A DNA stretch of 64,000 nt from Hymenobacter rubidus (lineage in GTDB: Bacteria; Bacteroidota; Bacteroidia; Cytophagales; Hymenobacteraceae), in NCBI RefSeq assembly GCF_016734815.1, contig NZ_JAERQF010000006.1, positions 124,001-188,000 of the forward strand, written 5' to 3'. Shown piece by piece: positions 27,804-35,411 of the stretch. Made by a program: the position numbers and the translations under genes. Under the pieces are notes generated by a model. That model was not told the DNA's origin. It worked only from the letters and a program-made list of their open reading frames with translations, and did no database searches. Every line of letters starts with the position of its first letter. The first letter of the stretch is position 1.

Positions 27804-29899
27804 GGCTGCGCCCCTCCTCCCCCGCGCACCGGCGCGATGGGCCGGCCCGCGGCGCTGGCCGGCAGGCGCGGGGTGAAGCGCCGCTGGCGGGGCAGCAGGA
27901 AGTCGAACTCCAGCCGGTTCAACTCGCCCGGCGCCTCGTCGACCAGCGGCAGGGACTTGGCCTTCACCCGGCCGGGAAAGTAGGCGTCCTGGGCCTGCAG
28001 CGTCACCCGGAGCGAGAGCAGCAGGTCCTGGGCCGCCACGAGCTGGTCGCGCCGCAAGTCGCCGCTGCTCACGCTGAGCGTGAGCACGCCCGAGCGGTCG
28101 GTGGGGAGCGTGTCGCCCAGCAGCGGGTCGTAGCCGGCCGGCAGCGCCCGCTCGGTTTCCTCCACTTGCACGTCGAGCGCCGTTTTGGCGTCGCCGGTAC
28201 TGGCCAGCGTGCTCACCCCGCCCAGGCTGTTGGTGTAGAGGAAGTAGCGCGGCCGGGCCACGTAGTCGGTGGCCAGCGCGTAGGTACGGCGCTCGGTCTG
28301 GGCCACGCCCGCGGCGTCGCTCACCCACACCTGCCAGCCCACCACGGCCGGCCCGGCGCTCAGGCCGCTGCCGCCCAGGCCCAGGGCCCGGTAGCCCACC
28401 GGCAGGCAGTACACCTCGAAGCGGTGCACGCCCGGCACAGTGAAGGCCGTGAGCTGGCCCGCCGTGCCATCGGCGTACAACAAGCGCACCTGCACCTGAA
28501 AATCGGTCAGGGCAAACGAGTCGGCCATGAAGTAGAGGTACTCCGGCTGGTCGGCCCGCACGGCTTTGTTATCCGGCTCCCAGGTCAGAAACGGCTGCAC
28601 CCGGGCCTGGTAGTCGAACCAGGTGCCGGCCGGGGCCGCGAAGAAGTCCAGCCCGCCGAGCACCACGTAGTGCTGGGCCTGGCTGCTCAGGGCCGCGGCC
28701 ACCGCCGGCGTGCCGTACTTCTCGGCGTACTTGAAATAAAAACGCCGAAACAGGCTGTCGGCTCGGCTGGGGCGGGCCTGGTTCAGCGCGGGCAGGTGCT
28801 CCGTGAGGTAATCGTCGAGCAGGGCCTGGGCATCGAAGACGGTGCGGCCGTCGCGGTCGGCGGGCTGCTCCTGCACCGGGCCGATGCGGGTGAAGACGTT
28901 GCTGCGGTACACTTCCTCCACCCACACCTCGCACACGAAGCTCAGCTGGGGCTTGGTGCTCGGGTCGAGGCGATAGGCGTCCCCGGCGTCCAGGGCCAGG
29001 GTGACCGGGTTTTTGCTCCAGTAAAAGCGGTAGGGGTCGACCGTGAAGGTGATGGCCTGGCTCGCGCCCCGGGCGTCGGTCACGGTGCAGGCGTAGGTGC
29101 CGACCGGCAGGCCCAGGCGCGTGGCCGTCGTGGGCCCATCGGTCCACTGGTAAGCATAGGGCGCCAGGCCGCCGCTGGGCACCAGCGTGACGTTGTTGTC
29201 GGTGCGGCTGACGAGCACGTCCAGCCGCGGGTCCTCGGTGATGGCCACGACCACCGTGGTGCTGGCCCCGCTCGCGTCGGTGACGGTGCACGAATAGGAG
29301 CCCGCGGCCAGGCCCGTGCGGCTGGCCGTGAGCGGGGCGCCGGCGTCGGCCCAGCGGTAGGCGTAGGTGCCCACCGTGCCGTTGCTGGCCACCAGGGCGA
29401 TGGCGCCGGTGGCCGTGCCGAAGGCGCCGGTGGGCGTGTGCGTTTCGGCCACCCGCACCGGGCGGATGGTGTCCTCCGGCGTGGCGTACCAGCTGAAGCC
29501 GGTGTTGCCGTTGAGGTACACCTGGTCGCTGGACGGCAGGCGAAAGTCCCAGAAGGGGTCGTAGACAACGGCCTGCACCACGCAGGCCTGGGCCACGCCG
29601 GCGGCCAGGCCCGTGCCGTAGGCCACCGTCACGGTGTAGTCGCCGGCGATGCCGATTTGCCCCAGCCGCTGCTGCACGGCGTAGGCAAAGGCCTGCACCG
29701 TGTTGGTCTGGGCCTGGTCGGCGTCGGTCGAACTCAGTAGCGTGCGCAGCCCGAACTCGCTGGGCGTCGGGGTGCTGTTCTCCGAGATGGCCGTGAAGCG
29801 CCGGTAGGCCGTGCCCAGCCAGAGCTCCACCCAGGAGCCCACCTGCATGTTGGCGGCGTGAATAAAAACGCGTTGGGTCGCTAAACGTTCGCCGGCCAT
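27800..29899 (-). CDS. Phage tail protein with SprB-like repeats
   Basis: 699 residues. The N-terminal about 150 residues are unrecognised. Residues about 165-285 contain two SprB-like repeats: each has a YAYxW motif, LAAGSYSCTVTDASG or LPVGTYACTVTDARG and a beta strand. SprB repeats are found in Bacteroidota gliding adhesins. The C-terminal about 400 residues are beta-rich with no motif. Probable tail-tip or receptor-binding role. It overlaps its upstream neighbour by one base. Confidence 0.65.
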   Translation of the reverse strand: MAGERLATQRVFIHAANMQVGSWVELWLGTAYRRFTAISENSTPTPSEFGLRTLLSSTDADQAQTNTVQAFAYAVQQRLGQIGIAGDYTVTVAYGTGLAAGVAQACVVQAVVYDPFWDFRLPSSDQVYLNGNTGFSWYATPEDTIRPVRVAETHTPTGAFGTATGAIALVASNGTVGTYAYRWADAGAPLTASRTGLAAGSYSCTVTDASGASTTVVVAITEDPRLDVLVSRTDNNVTLVPSGGLAPYAYQWTDGPTTATRLGLPVGTYACTVTDARGASQAITFTVDPYRFYWSKNPVTLALDAGDAYRLDPSTKPQLSFVCEVWVEEVYRSNVFTRIGPVQEQPADRDGRTVFDAQALLDDYLTEHLPALNQARPSRADSLFRRFYFKYAEKYGTPAVAAALSSQAQHYVVLGGLDFFAAPAGTWFDYQARVQPFLTWEPDNKAVRADQPEYLYFMADSFALTDFQVQVRLLYADGTAGQLTAFTVPGVHRFEVYCLPVGYRALGLGGSGLSAGPAVVGWQVWVSDAAGVAQTERRTYALATDYVARPRYFLYTNSLGGVSTLASTGDAKTALDVQVEETERALPAGYDPLLGDTLPTDRSGVLTLSVSSGDLRRDQLVAAQDLLLSLRVTLQAQDAYFPGRVKAKSLPLVDEAPGELNRLEFDFLLPRQRRFTPRLPASAAGRPIAPVRGGGGAQP

Positions 29900-30435
29900 C
29901 AGGAAGAGAATTTAGTGGGGTCGTAGCACAGCTCCGGGGTGGCCGGGGAGCGGAAGGAAAAATTGAAGCGGGCCCCGTAGAAGTGGCTGCCCACCGGGCC
30001 CACGGCCTCGGCCAGCACGTCGCCCGGCGAAATGCGCACCGGCCGCTCCCGGGCCCGCAGCTGGGCGATGGCGGCCGCCATGATGTCTTCGCCGATGGCT
30101 TCGCAGGCGTCGATGACGGCGTCGCGCTGGTCGTAGTCGCCGGCCTTCACCGGCCGCAGGATCAGGAACGCGCCGTGGTGCTCTTTGCCGGTAAAGTCGC
30201 CGTCGTTGTCGCTGTAGTCGGCCTGGTAGTTTTCCAGCACGAGGCAGGCGCTGCCGTCGCGCAGGTCGATTTTGTGCTTCAGCCCGCCGTAGAACTCCTC
30301 GAAGTCCATCACTTTCTGAAGGGGGTCGGAGGAGAGAATCAGGCGCACGAAGCGCACCTGGTCGGGTCGGTGCTGCACCTGCAGGTGGCGTTCGGCCAGG
30401 GTGCGAAACAGGGTGGTGTATTCGAGGTGGCGCAT
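29899..30435 (-). CDS. Phage tail-region protein, unknown
   Basis: 178 residues, mixed alpha/beta. Features include FEEFYGGLKHKIDLRDGSACLVLENYQ and a DAVIDACEAIGEDIMAAAI helix. The style matches small structural proteins in Bacteroidota phage tail modules; a tail terminator or head-tail connector are alternatives. Ten nt after the upstream gene and one base of overlap with the next. Confidence 0.5.
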   Translation of the reverse strand: MRHLEYTTLFRTLAERHLQVQHRPDQVRFVRLILSSDPLQKVMDFEEFYGGLKHKIDLRDGSACLVLENYQADYSDNDGDFTGKEHHGAFLILRPVKAGDYDQRDAVIDACEAIGEDIMAAAIAQLRARERPVRISPGDVLAEAVGPVGSHFYGARFNFSFRSPATPELCYDPTKFSS

Positions 30436-30444
30436 ACGAGGGGG

Positions 30445-31275
30445 TTAGTGAGGGGCGTTTTCGCGGGCCTGACGGGCCAGCTCTTTGGCGCGGTGGGCAT
30501 CGTCCTGCATTTTGGCCAGCACCAGGCGGATGGGCTGCTGGGCGGTTTCCTTCAGCGTACCGAAGGCCTGGCCGCTGAGCTCGCGCAGCACCTGGCCCCA
30601 ACTGGTAGTGCCCGGGGCGGAAACATCTGCTTGCTGCGAGGGCTCAAACACCAGCGGGAAGTCCGTCTCCAACTGCTCCCGGCAGCCCCGGTACCAGGTG
30701 AGCACGGCCAGCTTCTGTTCGGGGGGCAAGTGGGTGAGCCGCTCGGCCCGGCGGCGCACCAGGTACTCGTTGAAGTCCTGCCGGCGGTCGCCGCCGTAGG
30801 TCGCGGCGTGGGGCCGGTAGGGCCGGCGCTGCGGCCGGTAGAGCGTGGCCACCAGCAGGTCGAGAAACGCCGGCTGCTGGCCCGTCACGTAGGCCAGGAA
30901 GTAAGCATCGGCGAAGATGAACTCGCCAAAGCTGACGTTGCGCAGGCTTTCGCGGGGCCCCCACCAGCGCCGGCGGCGCCAGTCGCGGCGCCAGGGCAGC
31001 CGCACCCAGGGCAGCAGCTGCGTGGTCAGGCCCACCGACGCCAGCACGAAATCCGTGAGCCACTTGATTTGGCAGAGTTGCACGGCCGTGAAGCGCAGCA
31101 CCACGGTGGCCAGCGGCACCTGCAGCAGCACCGCCAGCAAGCGGATGCGCAGCTGCCGCTCGTCTGGATTGGGGCTGTAGAGCACGCCCAGCACCCGCAG
31201 CAACAGCGGCCGGGTCAACTCATTCCAGGTGGAGGCCACCAGGCGAAGGCGGCCATTAATTGTTACTTCTTCCAA
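30445..31275 (-). CDS. Phage protein, possible tail assembly factor
   Basis: 276 residues, helical, with a very Arg/Trp-rich patch (WRRDWRRRRWW near residue 95). First gene of the tail unit: its ATG lies about 23 nt after the promoter box. Positions before the tape measure are often taken by tail assembly chaperones, but no frameshift signal was found. No motif recognised. Confidence 0.5.
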   Translation of the reverse strand: MEEVTINGRLRLVASTWNELTRPLLLRVLGVLYSPNPDERQLRIRLLAVLLQVPLATVVLRFTAVQLCQIKWLTDFVLASVGLTTQLLPWVRLPWRRDWRRRRWWGPRESLRNVSFGEFIFADAYFLAYVTGQQPAFLDLLVATLYRPQRRPYRPHAATYGGDRRQDFNEYLVRRRAERLTHLPPEQKLAVLTWYRGCREQLETDFPLVFEPSQQADVSAPGTTSWGQVLRELSGQAFGTLKETAQQPIRLVLAKMQDDAHRAKELARQARENAPH

Positions 31276-31297
31276 GGGTCGGAGCAGTTGGTTGAGC

Positions 31298-31332
31298 CAA
31301 AGCTCCGGCCATGGCCCAACCCAAAAAAGGAC
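31298..31332 (-). promoter_or_regulatory. Phage late promoter (tail unit)
   Basis: GTGTCCTTTTTT then GAGCTTTG on the minus strand, GTCC to CTTTG exactly 26 nt. The T-run of the upstream terminator ends 4 nt before. Confidence 0.7.
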
Positions 31333-31335
31333 ACG

Positions 31336-31361
31336 AAAAAGCCCCGCCTATTGGACGGGGC
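31336..31361 (-). terminator. Terminator fused to the tail promoter
   Basis: Minus-strand stem GCCCCG/CGGGGC followed by TTTTT and then directly by CGTGTCC of the promoter. Confidence 0.6.
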
Positions 31362-31365
31362 CTGC

Positions 31366-31373
31366 TATCTTTC
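31366..31373 (+). promoter_or_regulatory. Candidate plus-strand -7 box
   Basis: TATCTTTC, one base from TAnnTTTG, 46 nt before the rightward gene at 31419. No -33 partner at the usual distance. Confidence 0.35.
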
Positions 31374-31418
31374 GTGCCCTTGCATCTCTTCTGTTAACAC
31401 CCGCTTTTTACTATTCCC

Positions 31419-31919
31419 ATGGCCAGAATCAGAACCATTAACCGCGCATCCAAGCAGGTATTCGACTTCCACCCTGGGAGTGACCGTGAACCTCAGGTAA
31501 TAACGGGCTGGGCCGTTGAAGTCGACGAGGACCCGAGCGACCGCTACAAAATGATTTGTTCAAGCACTACAGAAGACGGGGTGCGTTTTGTTCGCTCAAA
31601 GCCCCTGAGCGGCGGTGCCTATCAGGTTCTGGATGATACCCTGGCTGTATTACCTCAGTCCATTCACCTCTTTTCCGTCGATAACGAAGATTTGTTTTTC
31701 CATGCCGAATACCGAACTAGTCTCGGGAGCTGGGCAGTGTACAACGGCGCACAGGGCAACTCGAATGCTAATTGGGGACCTGAAACAACCGACATGAGTT
31801 GGATTCTTCCCTTTCACGCACACCTGAGACTTCTTGCCATTCCTCGGAGCGTAAAGCGCGTAACCAATCACGGCAAGCGAGCAAAGGCCAAGAAGCGGTT
31901 GGTATTTCGCCCGCGTTGA
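31419..31919 (+). CDS. Rightward cargo gene of unknown function
   Basis: 166 residues, the only rightward gene inside the late region. Mostly beta-like N-terminal 140 residues followed by a strongly basic tail (SVKRVTNHGKRAKAKKRL). Its stop faces the stop of the next leftward gene, 7 nt away. Orientation and its own candidate promoter fit a moron, a gene carried by the prophage but not needed for the virion. No family recognised. Confidence 0.55.
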   Translation: MARIRTINRASKQVFDFHPGSDREPQVITGWAVEVDEDPSDRYKMICSSTTEDGVRFVRSKPLSGGAYQVLDDTLAVLPQSIHLFSVDNEDLFFHAEYRTSLGSWAVYNGAQGNSNANWGPETTDMSWILPFHAHLRLLAIPRSVKRVTNHGKRAKAKKRLVFRPR

Positions 31920-31926
31920 GGGTCGC

Positions 31927-32160
31927 TCATAGGACGGGCGTGATAAACCCGCCTTGCTGCAGGTCGTGTAGAAAATTGACCACCGAATCCGTCCGGACGA
32001 TGGCGCCGGTTTGCATTTTGCAGGCCTCGGCCATGTTCTCCATAAAGTCCTCGATGCCGACCGAGTGCACCCATTGCAGGTCCAGGATGCGCAGGGCTTC
32101 GACGAGTTCGACGGGGGTGGCGGCCTCAATGTGGCCGCCACCTAGTATTTCGTATTTCAT
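31927..32160 (-). CDS. Small acidic protein paired with amidoligase
   Basis: 77 residues, begins MKYEILGGGHIEAATPVELVEALRIL and contains an AEACKMQTGAIVR segment. Starts 11 nt after the amidoligase stop on the same strand, so the two are almost certainly co-transcribed. Small partners next to amidoligases can be peptide substrates or regulators; nothing here decides. Confidence 0.55.
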   Translation of the reverse strand: MKYEILGGGHIEAATPVELVEALRILDLQWVHSVGIEDFMENMAEACKMQTGAIVRTDSVVNFLHDLQQGGFITPVL

Positions 32161-32171
32161 GTAGGGGTCGC

Positions 32172-33197
32172 TTAGCGGGTGGCCAGCGCCGTACGCCGGC
32201 GCTGGTAGTAGGTTACGATGTCGCGCTGGTTAAAAGTAGCAAATTCGGCTACGGGCAGCGCCGGGGGTACGAGGCGCTGCTTGGAGTAGTCGACCAAGTT
32301 GGCCAGGAATTTTACCCAAAAGCTGATTTTTTCAAAGTCCGTGCTGCCGCTGTGCTGGCGAAATTCGATGGTCTGCTGGCGGAAGTAGCTCTGCATATTC
32401 ACCTTGTAGTAGCGGCCGCTGCCGTTGGCCGCGGCGCCGAGTTGCTGCACCGTGGTGGCGGCGAGGATATCCTGCTCGGCCTGGGCCTGGGTGCGGCCGC
32501 GCAGCAGGCCCTGGCAGTAGGTGGCGGCGTTGCCGCGGCGGGCGGCGGGCATGAGCTGGTCAATGGTGGGCTCCAGGACCAGGTAGTTGCGCACCAGCTG
32601 GCGCATATTTTCGATGGTTAGGTCGCCGGCGCCCAGGTGCACGTGCAGGCCGCAGCTGCTGTTGACCTGGGCGCCGCAGATTTTCAGGGCCCGGCAGGCG
32701 CGCTCCAGGTCGGCCAGGCCTTCGAGGCCCTGCAGTACCGGGCTGACCAGTTCGAAGGCGTTGGCGCCGCTGATGCTGGAGTCGCTGGTGATTTTCCAGT
32801 GGGCGCGGGTGTCGTGGTTGTAGTGCTCGTCCCGGGCTTCGAGGCCCTGGGCGCGCAGCTCGGCCAGCAGGGCGGCGCGGGTGACACCGAAGGCTTCGAT
32901 TTCGACGCCGAAGGTGCGGGTGAAGCGGCCCGGGGTGAAGGGCGCCAGGGCTTGGGCGGTGGCCGTGCGGGTGGGCGTTACCAGGGCCCGCTGGGCGCCG
33001 GCGGCCATCCAGGCGGCGTACACGTTCTGGGCGAAGCCGTAGCCGACCTGCATCATCGCGGCTACTTCGCGGCGGGTCAGGCCCAGGGCGAAGAGCTGCT
33101 GCATCTTCCAGGTTTTAGTCGTTCCGGTCGTGGCGAGGATTTGGGCGGCGGTCATGGCGTAAGGCGTTGTTTTGCTGTCGTTTAGTATGACAAACAA
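32172..33197 (-). CDS. Amidoligase family protein
   Basis: 341 residues. The N-terminal about 75 residues look like a helix-turn-helix (LGLTRREVAAMMQVGYGFAQNVY). From about residue 95: RTFGVEIEAFG, then HWKITSDSSI, FELVSPVL, CGLHVHLGA, and EFRQHSGSTD. This matches the amidoligase fold related to glutamine synthetase/COOH-NH2 ligases, with the Glu, His and Arg positions of the active site. Such enzymes join carboxylates to amines, often on peptides or cell-wall material. Position between lysis and tail modules suggests cargo or a host-modification role. Start alternatives exist in the first 20 residues. Confidence 0.8.
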   Translation of the reverse strand: MFVILNDSKTTPYAMTAAQILATTGTTKTWKMQQLFALGLTRREVAAMMQVGYGFAQNVYAAWMAAGAQRALVTPTRTATAQALAPFTPGRFTRTFGVEIEAFGVTRAALLAELRAQGLEARDEHYNHDTRAHWKITSDSSISGANAFELVSPVLQGLEGLADLERACRALKICGAQVNSSCGLHVHLGAGDLTIENMRQLVRNYLVLEPTIDQLMPAARRGNAATYCQGLLRGRTQAQAEQDILAATTVQQLGAAANGSGRYYKVNMQSYFRQQTIEFRQHSGSTDFEKISFWVKFLANLVDYSKQRLVPPALPVAEFATFNQRDIVTYYQRRRTALATR

Positions 33198-33313
33198 CGC
33201 ATCCTTCTGGCCCCCAAGTCAAGTGAATTAACTTGTTTTTGAGTCATTTAGCGCAGATTCCATGCCCAGTGGAATCGTCGACTGGCACCGTGCAATTCCC
33301 CCGCGCGGCGCCC

Positions 33314-33395
33314 TATCTTTGTGCCATCAACGTACCCCCTGAGAATGGTACGCTGGTGAATGTAAAAGGCCCCCGCGTGAGCAGGGGCCTTTTTA
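33314..33395 (+). ncRNA. Candidate small RNA with promoter and terminator
   Basis: TATCTTTG (33314-33321), a perfect -7 box, is followed after a few bases by a small hairpin (CGTACC/GGTACG) and about 45 nt later by the strong terminator at 33364-33395. No open frame of note. A transcript of about 65-70 nt is predicted. There is no clear -33 element, so this is a candidate only. Confidence 0.35.
33364..33395. terminator. Bidirectional terminator after the lysis unit
   Basis: Stem GGCCCC/GGGGCC (AAAAGGCCCCC to GGGGCCTTTTT) flanked by A- and T-runs, beginning right after the stop of the last gene of the portal-lysis unit. Confidence 0.85.
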
Positions 33396-33396
33396 G

Positions 33397-33639
33397 TTAT
33401 TCAGCTGCTGGGCGTTTTCGAAGCCGGGTGATGGTCGTTTCCTGGTCGGTCACCATCTCTTCCAAGGCCACAATGACCTCGACCAATTTCCGCTCCGTGT
33501 CGCTGGGGGGGTTGAACTGCAGGTTATACCGCTCAAAGCACCGCCACACATCGGCGTCCTTCACCCCGCGCACCGTCACCAGGGGCAGGTTCGGCGTGCC
33601 GTCATCGTCTAGGTCGCCGGAAGGGTCGAATGGATTCAT
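33397..33639 (-). CDS. Small phage protein, unknown
   Basis: 80 residues from MNPFDPSGDLDDDG; a longer frame from 33693 is possible. The N-terminus is acidic, the C-terminal half a helix (ERKLVEVIVALEEMVTDQETTITRLRKR) with coiled-coil character. Last gene of the portal-lysis unit. Function unknown. Confidence 0.55.
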   Translation of the reverse strand: MNPFDPSGDLDDDGTPNLPLVTVRGVKDADVWRCFERYNLQFNPPSDTERKLVEVIVALEEMVTDQETTITRLRKRPAAE

Positions 33640-33795
33640 GAGCCGGAGCAAGTCGGGGAAAATCGCTGCGAATATTCCGGACCAACGGCCCAAAGCATAG
33701 GGGTCATGCTCCCCCTCTACTTCCCCGACCGTTTTCTGACGGCCGAGGGCGGTTGGTTGTATTTCCCGGAATATTCGCGGGGCGAAGATAGGGGC

Positions 33796-34197
33796 TTAGG
33801 GTTTGAGAAAGGAAAAGAAGGGGATTTTGCTGCGCAACCATTCCCAGCCAGCGGCCCCGGCCACCGCCACCAGCCCGAATACCCACCAGGGCGTGCCACC
33901 CGGCTTAGCCGTCGCCTGGCTGCCGGCGCCGATGGCTGCCGCCGCGGCCTTGGTTTTGCCGGTCGCGACGGGATTGGCCACGTTGTTGTTGCCGTGCTGC
34001 ACCACGATGTTCACCGGTGCCCGAATCACTATCTTCCGGGCGCTGGGCAGGGTGGCCTTAATCAGGCTGTCGGCCTCGTGGCTTAAAGGCTGGCTTTGCC
34101 AAGCCTCCCGGTTGCAGCTGCTGAGCAGGGCCAGGCCGGCCAGCAACAACCCCAGGGCCCGCAGCAGGGCTGTTTGTAAGAGATAGGGCATAGTCAA
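33796..34197 (-). CDS. Putative unimolecular spanin (lipoprotein with C-terminal membrane helix)
   Basis: 133 residues. Lipoprotein signal with lipobox LLSSC (Cys28), a polar mostly beta/Ala-rich middle of about 70 residues, and a single membrane helix near the C-terminus (WWVFGLVAVAGAAGWEWL) with a short basic tail. Outer-membrane lipid anchor plus inner-membrane helix in one protein is the plan of u-spanins, which fuse inner and outer membranes at the end of lysis. The preceding gene is the endolysin, which supports this. Sequence similarity alone would not identify it. Confidence 0.6.
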   Translation of the reverse strand: MTMPYLLQTALLRALGLLLAGLALLSSCNREAWQSQPLSHEADSLIKATLPSARKIVIRAPVNIVVQHGNNNVANPVATGKTKAAAAAIGAGSQATAKPGGTPWWVFGLVAVAGAAGWEWLRSKIPFFSFLKP

Positions 34198-34211
34198 TCC
34201 ACGTTTTCATG

Positions 34212-34781
34212 TTAATGGGTCCAATCCGAGCCGGCATAGATTTCGCCCTTGCTGCGGCTCAGGCGGTGTACGCCGGCCGTGGCCCGGCTGCCGGTGTTGC
34301 CTTCGCTGGTGATGAAGCCGTTGCGGGTGCGCGCCACCACGCCGGTGGTGTGGCCCACTCGGTGCTTGCTCGGGCTCCAGATGCCGGCGTTGTGGCCCGG
34401 CTGCAGGTCGTCGACGCTGCCGCGCACGCCCTGGATATAGAACGTGCGCGGGCTGCCGGGCAGGTACCAGTTGGCCGCCAGGCCGGCCCCCGCCGGGAAC
34501 GGCATGCCGCAGTGCTGGTGCCCCGCCGCCTGGTACGAGCCGCACCATTCCGTGTGGTAATTGCCCGTGACGCGCTGGTAGGCCTCGACTTGGCGGCCGT
34601 CGTTGTGGCCGGTGGCCTCCCGCACGTCGCGCTGCGCCTCGTACCACTCCAGCAGGCAGGCCACCCGGCCCGCCTGCACCGCCGGCGAAACTACGCGGAT
34701 TGGCTGGCCCCATGCCAGATGATGGCCCAGGCCACCAAGTAAGCAGACCAGAGAAAGGCGAAGAATTGCATTTTTTGCCAC
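34212..34781 (-). CDS. Phage endolysin, CHAP-like, with signal sequence
   Basis: 189 residues from the GTG at 34781, which starts a signal-like N-terminus (LRLSLVCLLGGLGHHLAWG). The body shows EWCGSYQAA, RVGHTTGVV and ITSEGNTGSR, which are the Cys, His and Glu/Asn motifs of CHAP-type cysteine amidase/peptidases. It would cut peptidoglycan in the periplasm. It overlaps the preceding membrane gene by about 90 nt in another frame. A signal sequence suggests Sec export, without strict need of a large-hole holin. Confidence 0.75.
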   Translation of the reverse strand: MAKNAILRLSLVCLLGGLGHHLAWGQPIRVVSPAVQAGRVACLLEWYEAQRDVREATGHNDGRQVEAYQRVTGNYHTEWCGSYQAAGHQHCGMPFPAGAGLAANWYLPGSPRTFYIQGVRGSVDDLQPGHNAGIWSPSKHRVGHTTGVVARTRNGFITSEGNTGSRATAGVHRLSRSKGEIYAGSDWTH

Positions 34782-35098
34782 GAGGTGAGGGATAAGAAGG
34801 TTCGAGTGAAGCGTTTTTTGAGCCAGCGGGGAAGAATGGGCAGGTTGAAGCGCATGCCCAGCCACAAAAAGCCGTGCCCGAACACGAAAACCAGGGCCGA
34901 GAGCTTGATTTTGTCGAGCTGGGTAGCCGAGAGCGGGGCCGAGTCGGGCCAGATGTGTTCCATGGCCAACTGGCTGGGGTACCAGCACAAGGCGATGAGC
35001 AGCGCCAGGTGCAGCTCGTTGTGGCGAAGAATCCAGCCCCAGGCCAGCTGGTACCAGGCCAGGTGCTGTGGGTTGCGGTCGTGCAGAAAAGCGCGCAT
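34691..35098 (-). CDS. Phage membrane protein, possible holin
   Basis: 135 residues with about three membrane segments (LHLALLIALCWYPSQLA, IKLSALVFVFGHGFLWLGM, MQFFAFLWSAYLVAWAII). Immediately upstream of the endolysin, as holins often are. No family match. Confidence 0.5.
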   Translation of the reverse strand: MRAFLHDRNPQHLAWYQLAWGWILRHNELHLALLIALCWYPSQLAMEHIWPDSAPLSATQLDKIKLSALVFVFGHGFLWLGMRFNLPILPRWLKKRFTRTFLSLTSWQKMQFFAFLWSAYLVAWAIIWHGASQSA

Positions 35099-35107
35099 AA
35101 GGAAGGG

Positions 35108-35410
35108 CTAATGGCGGGTCATTGCCCGCAGGTTGTCAATGATGAAATCCTGGAACAGCTTTTTCACGTCGGCCACGTCCTTCCCAATCTGGTCGAGACG
35201 CTCTTTGGTCCGGGCTTCGCGCTCGTCGACGCGCTGGGTCAGGTTGGCAATGTTCTGCTCGTTGCGCTGGCTCAGGGCCAGGGCCTGGTCTACTTTCTCG
35301 TCGTGCTTGCCCTGTTTGTAGTGGCTGCGCGACGAGACGATGTTGTAAATGCCAGCCGCCACGCCCAGCAAGCTGATGAGGGTGGCAATGATGCGAATCG
35401 TTAAATCCAT
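35108..35410 (-). CDS. Small membrane-anchored coiled-coil phage protein
   Basis: 100 residues from MDLTIRIIATLISLLG: one N-terminal membrane helix, then a heptad-rich coiled coil (about 35-90). Start chosen at 35410 since the upstream part of the frame is within the neighbouring gene. Might be a holin accessory, antiholin or spanin-like part of the lysis cassette. Confidence 0.55.
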   Translation of the reverse strand: MDLTIRIIATLISLLGVAAGIYNIVSSRSHYKQGKHDEKVDQALALSQRNEQNIANLTQRVDEREARTKERLDQIGKDVADVKKLFQDFIIDNLRAMTRH

Positions 35411-35411
35411 T

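Noticed and set aside
26343..28328. Longer N-terminal extension of the 486-residue tail protein
   Set aside because: The extra 175 codons lie over the previous tail gene in another frame and are Arg/Pro/Gly-rich; the GTG overlapping the stop as GTGA fits the coupled gene style here.
22912..31275. Contractile-tail phage or extracellular injection system
   Set aside because: No sheath, baseplate wedge or spike gene is recognised; a portal and terminase point to a true phage with a non-contractile tail.
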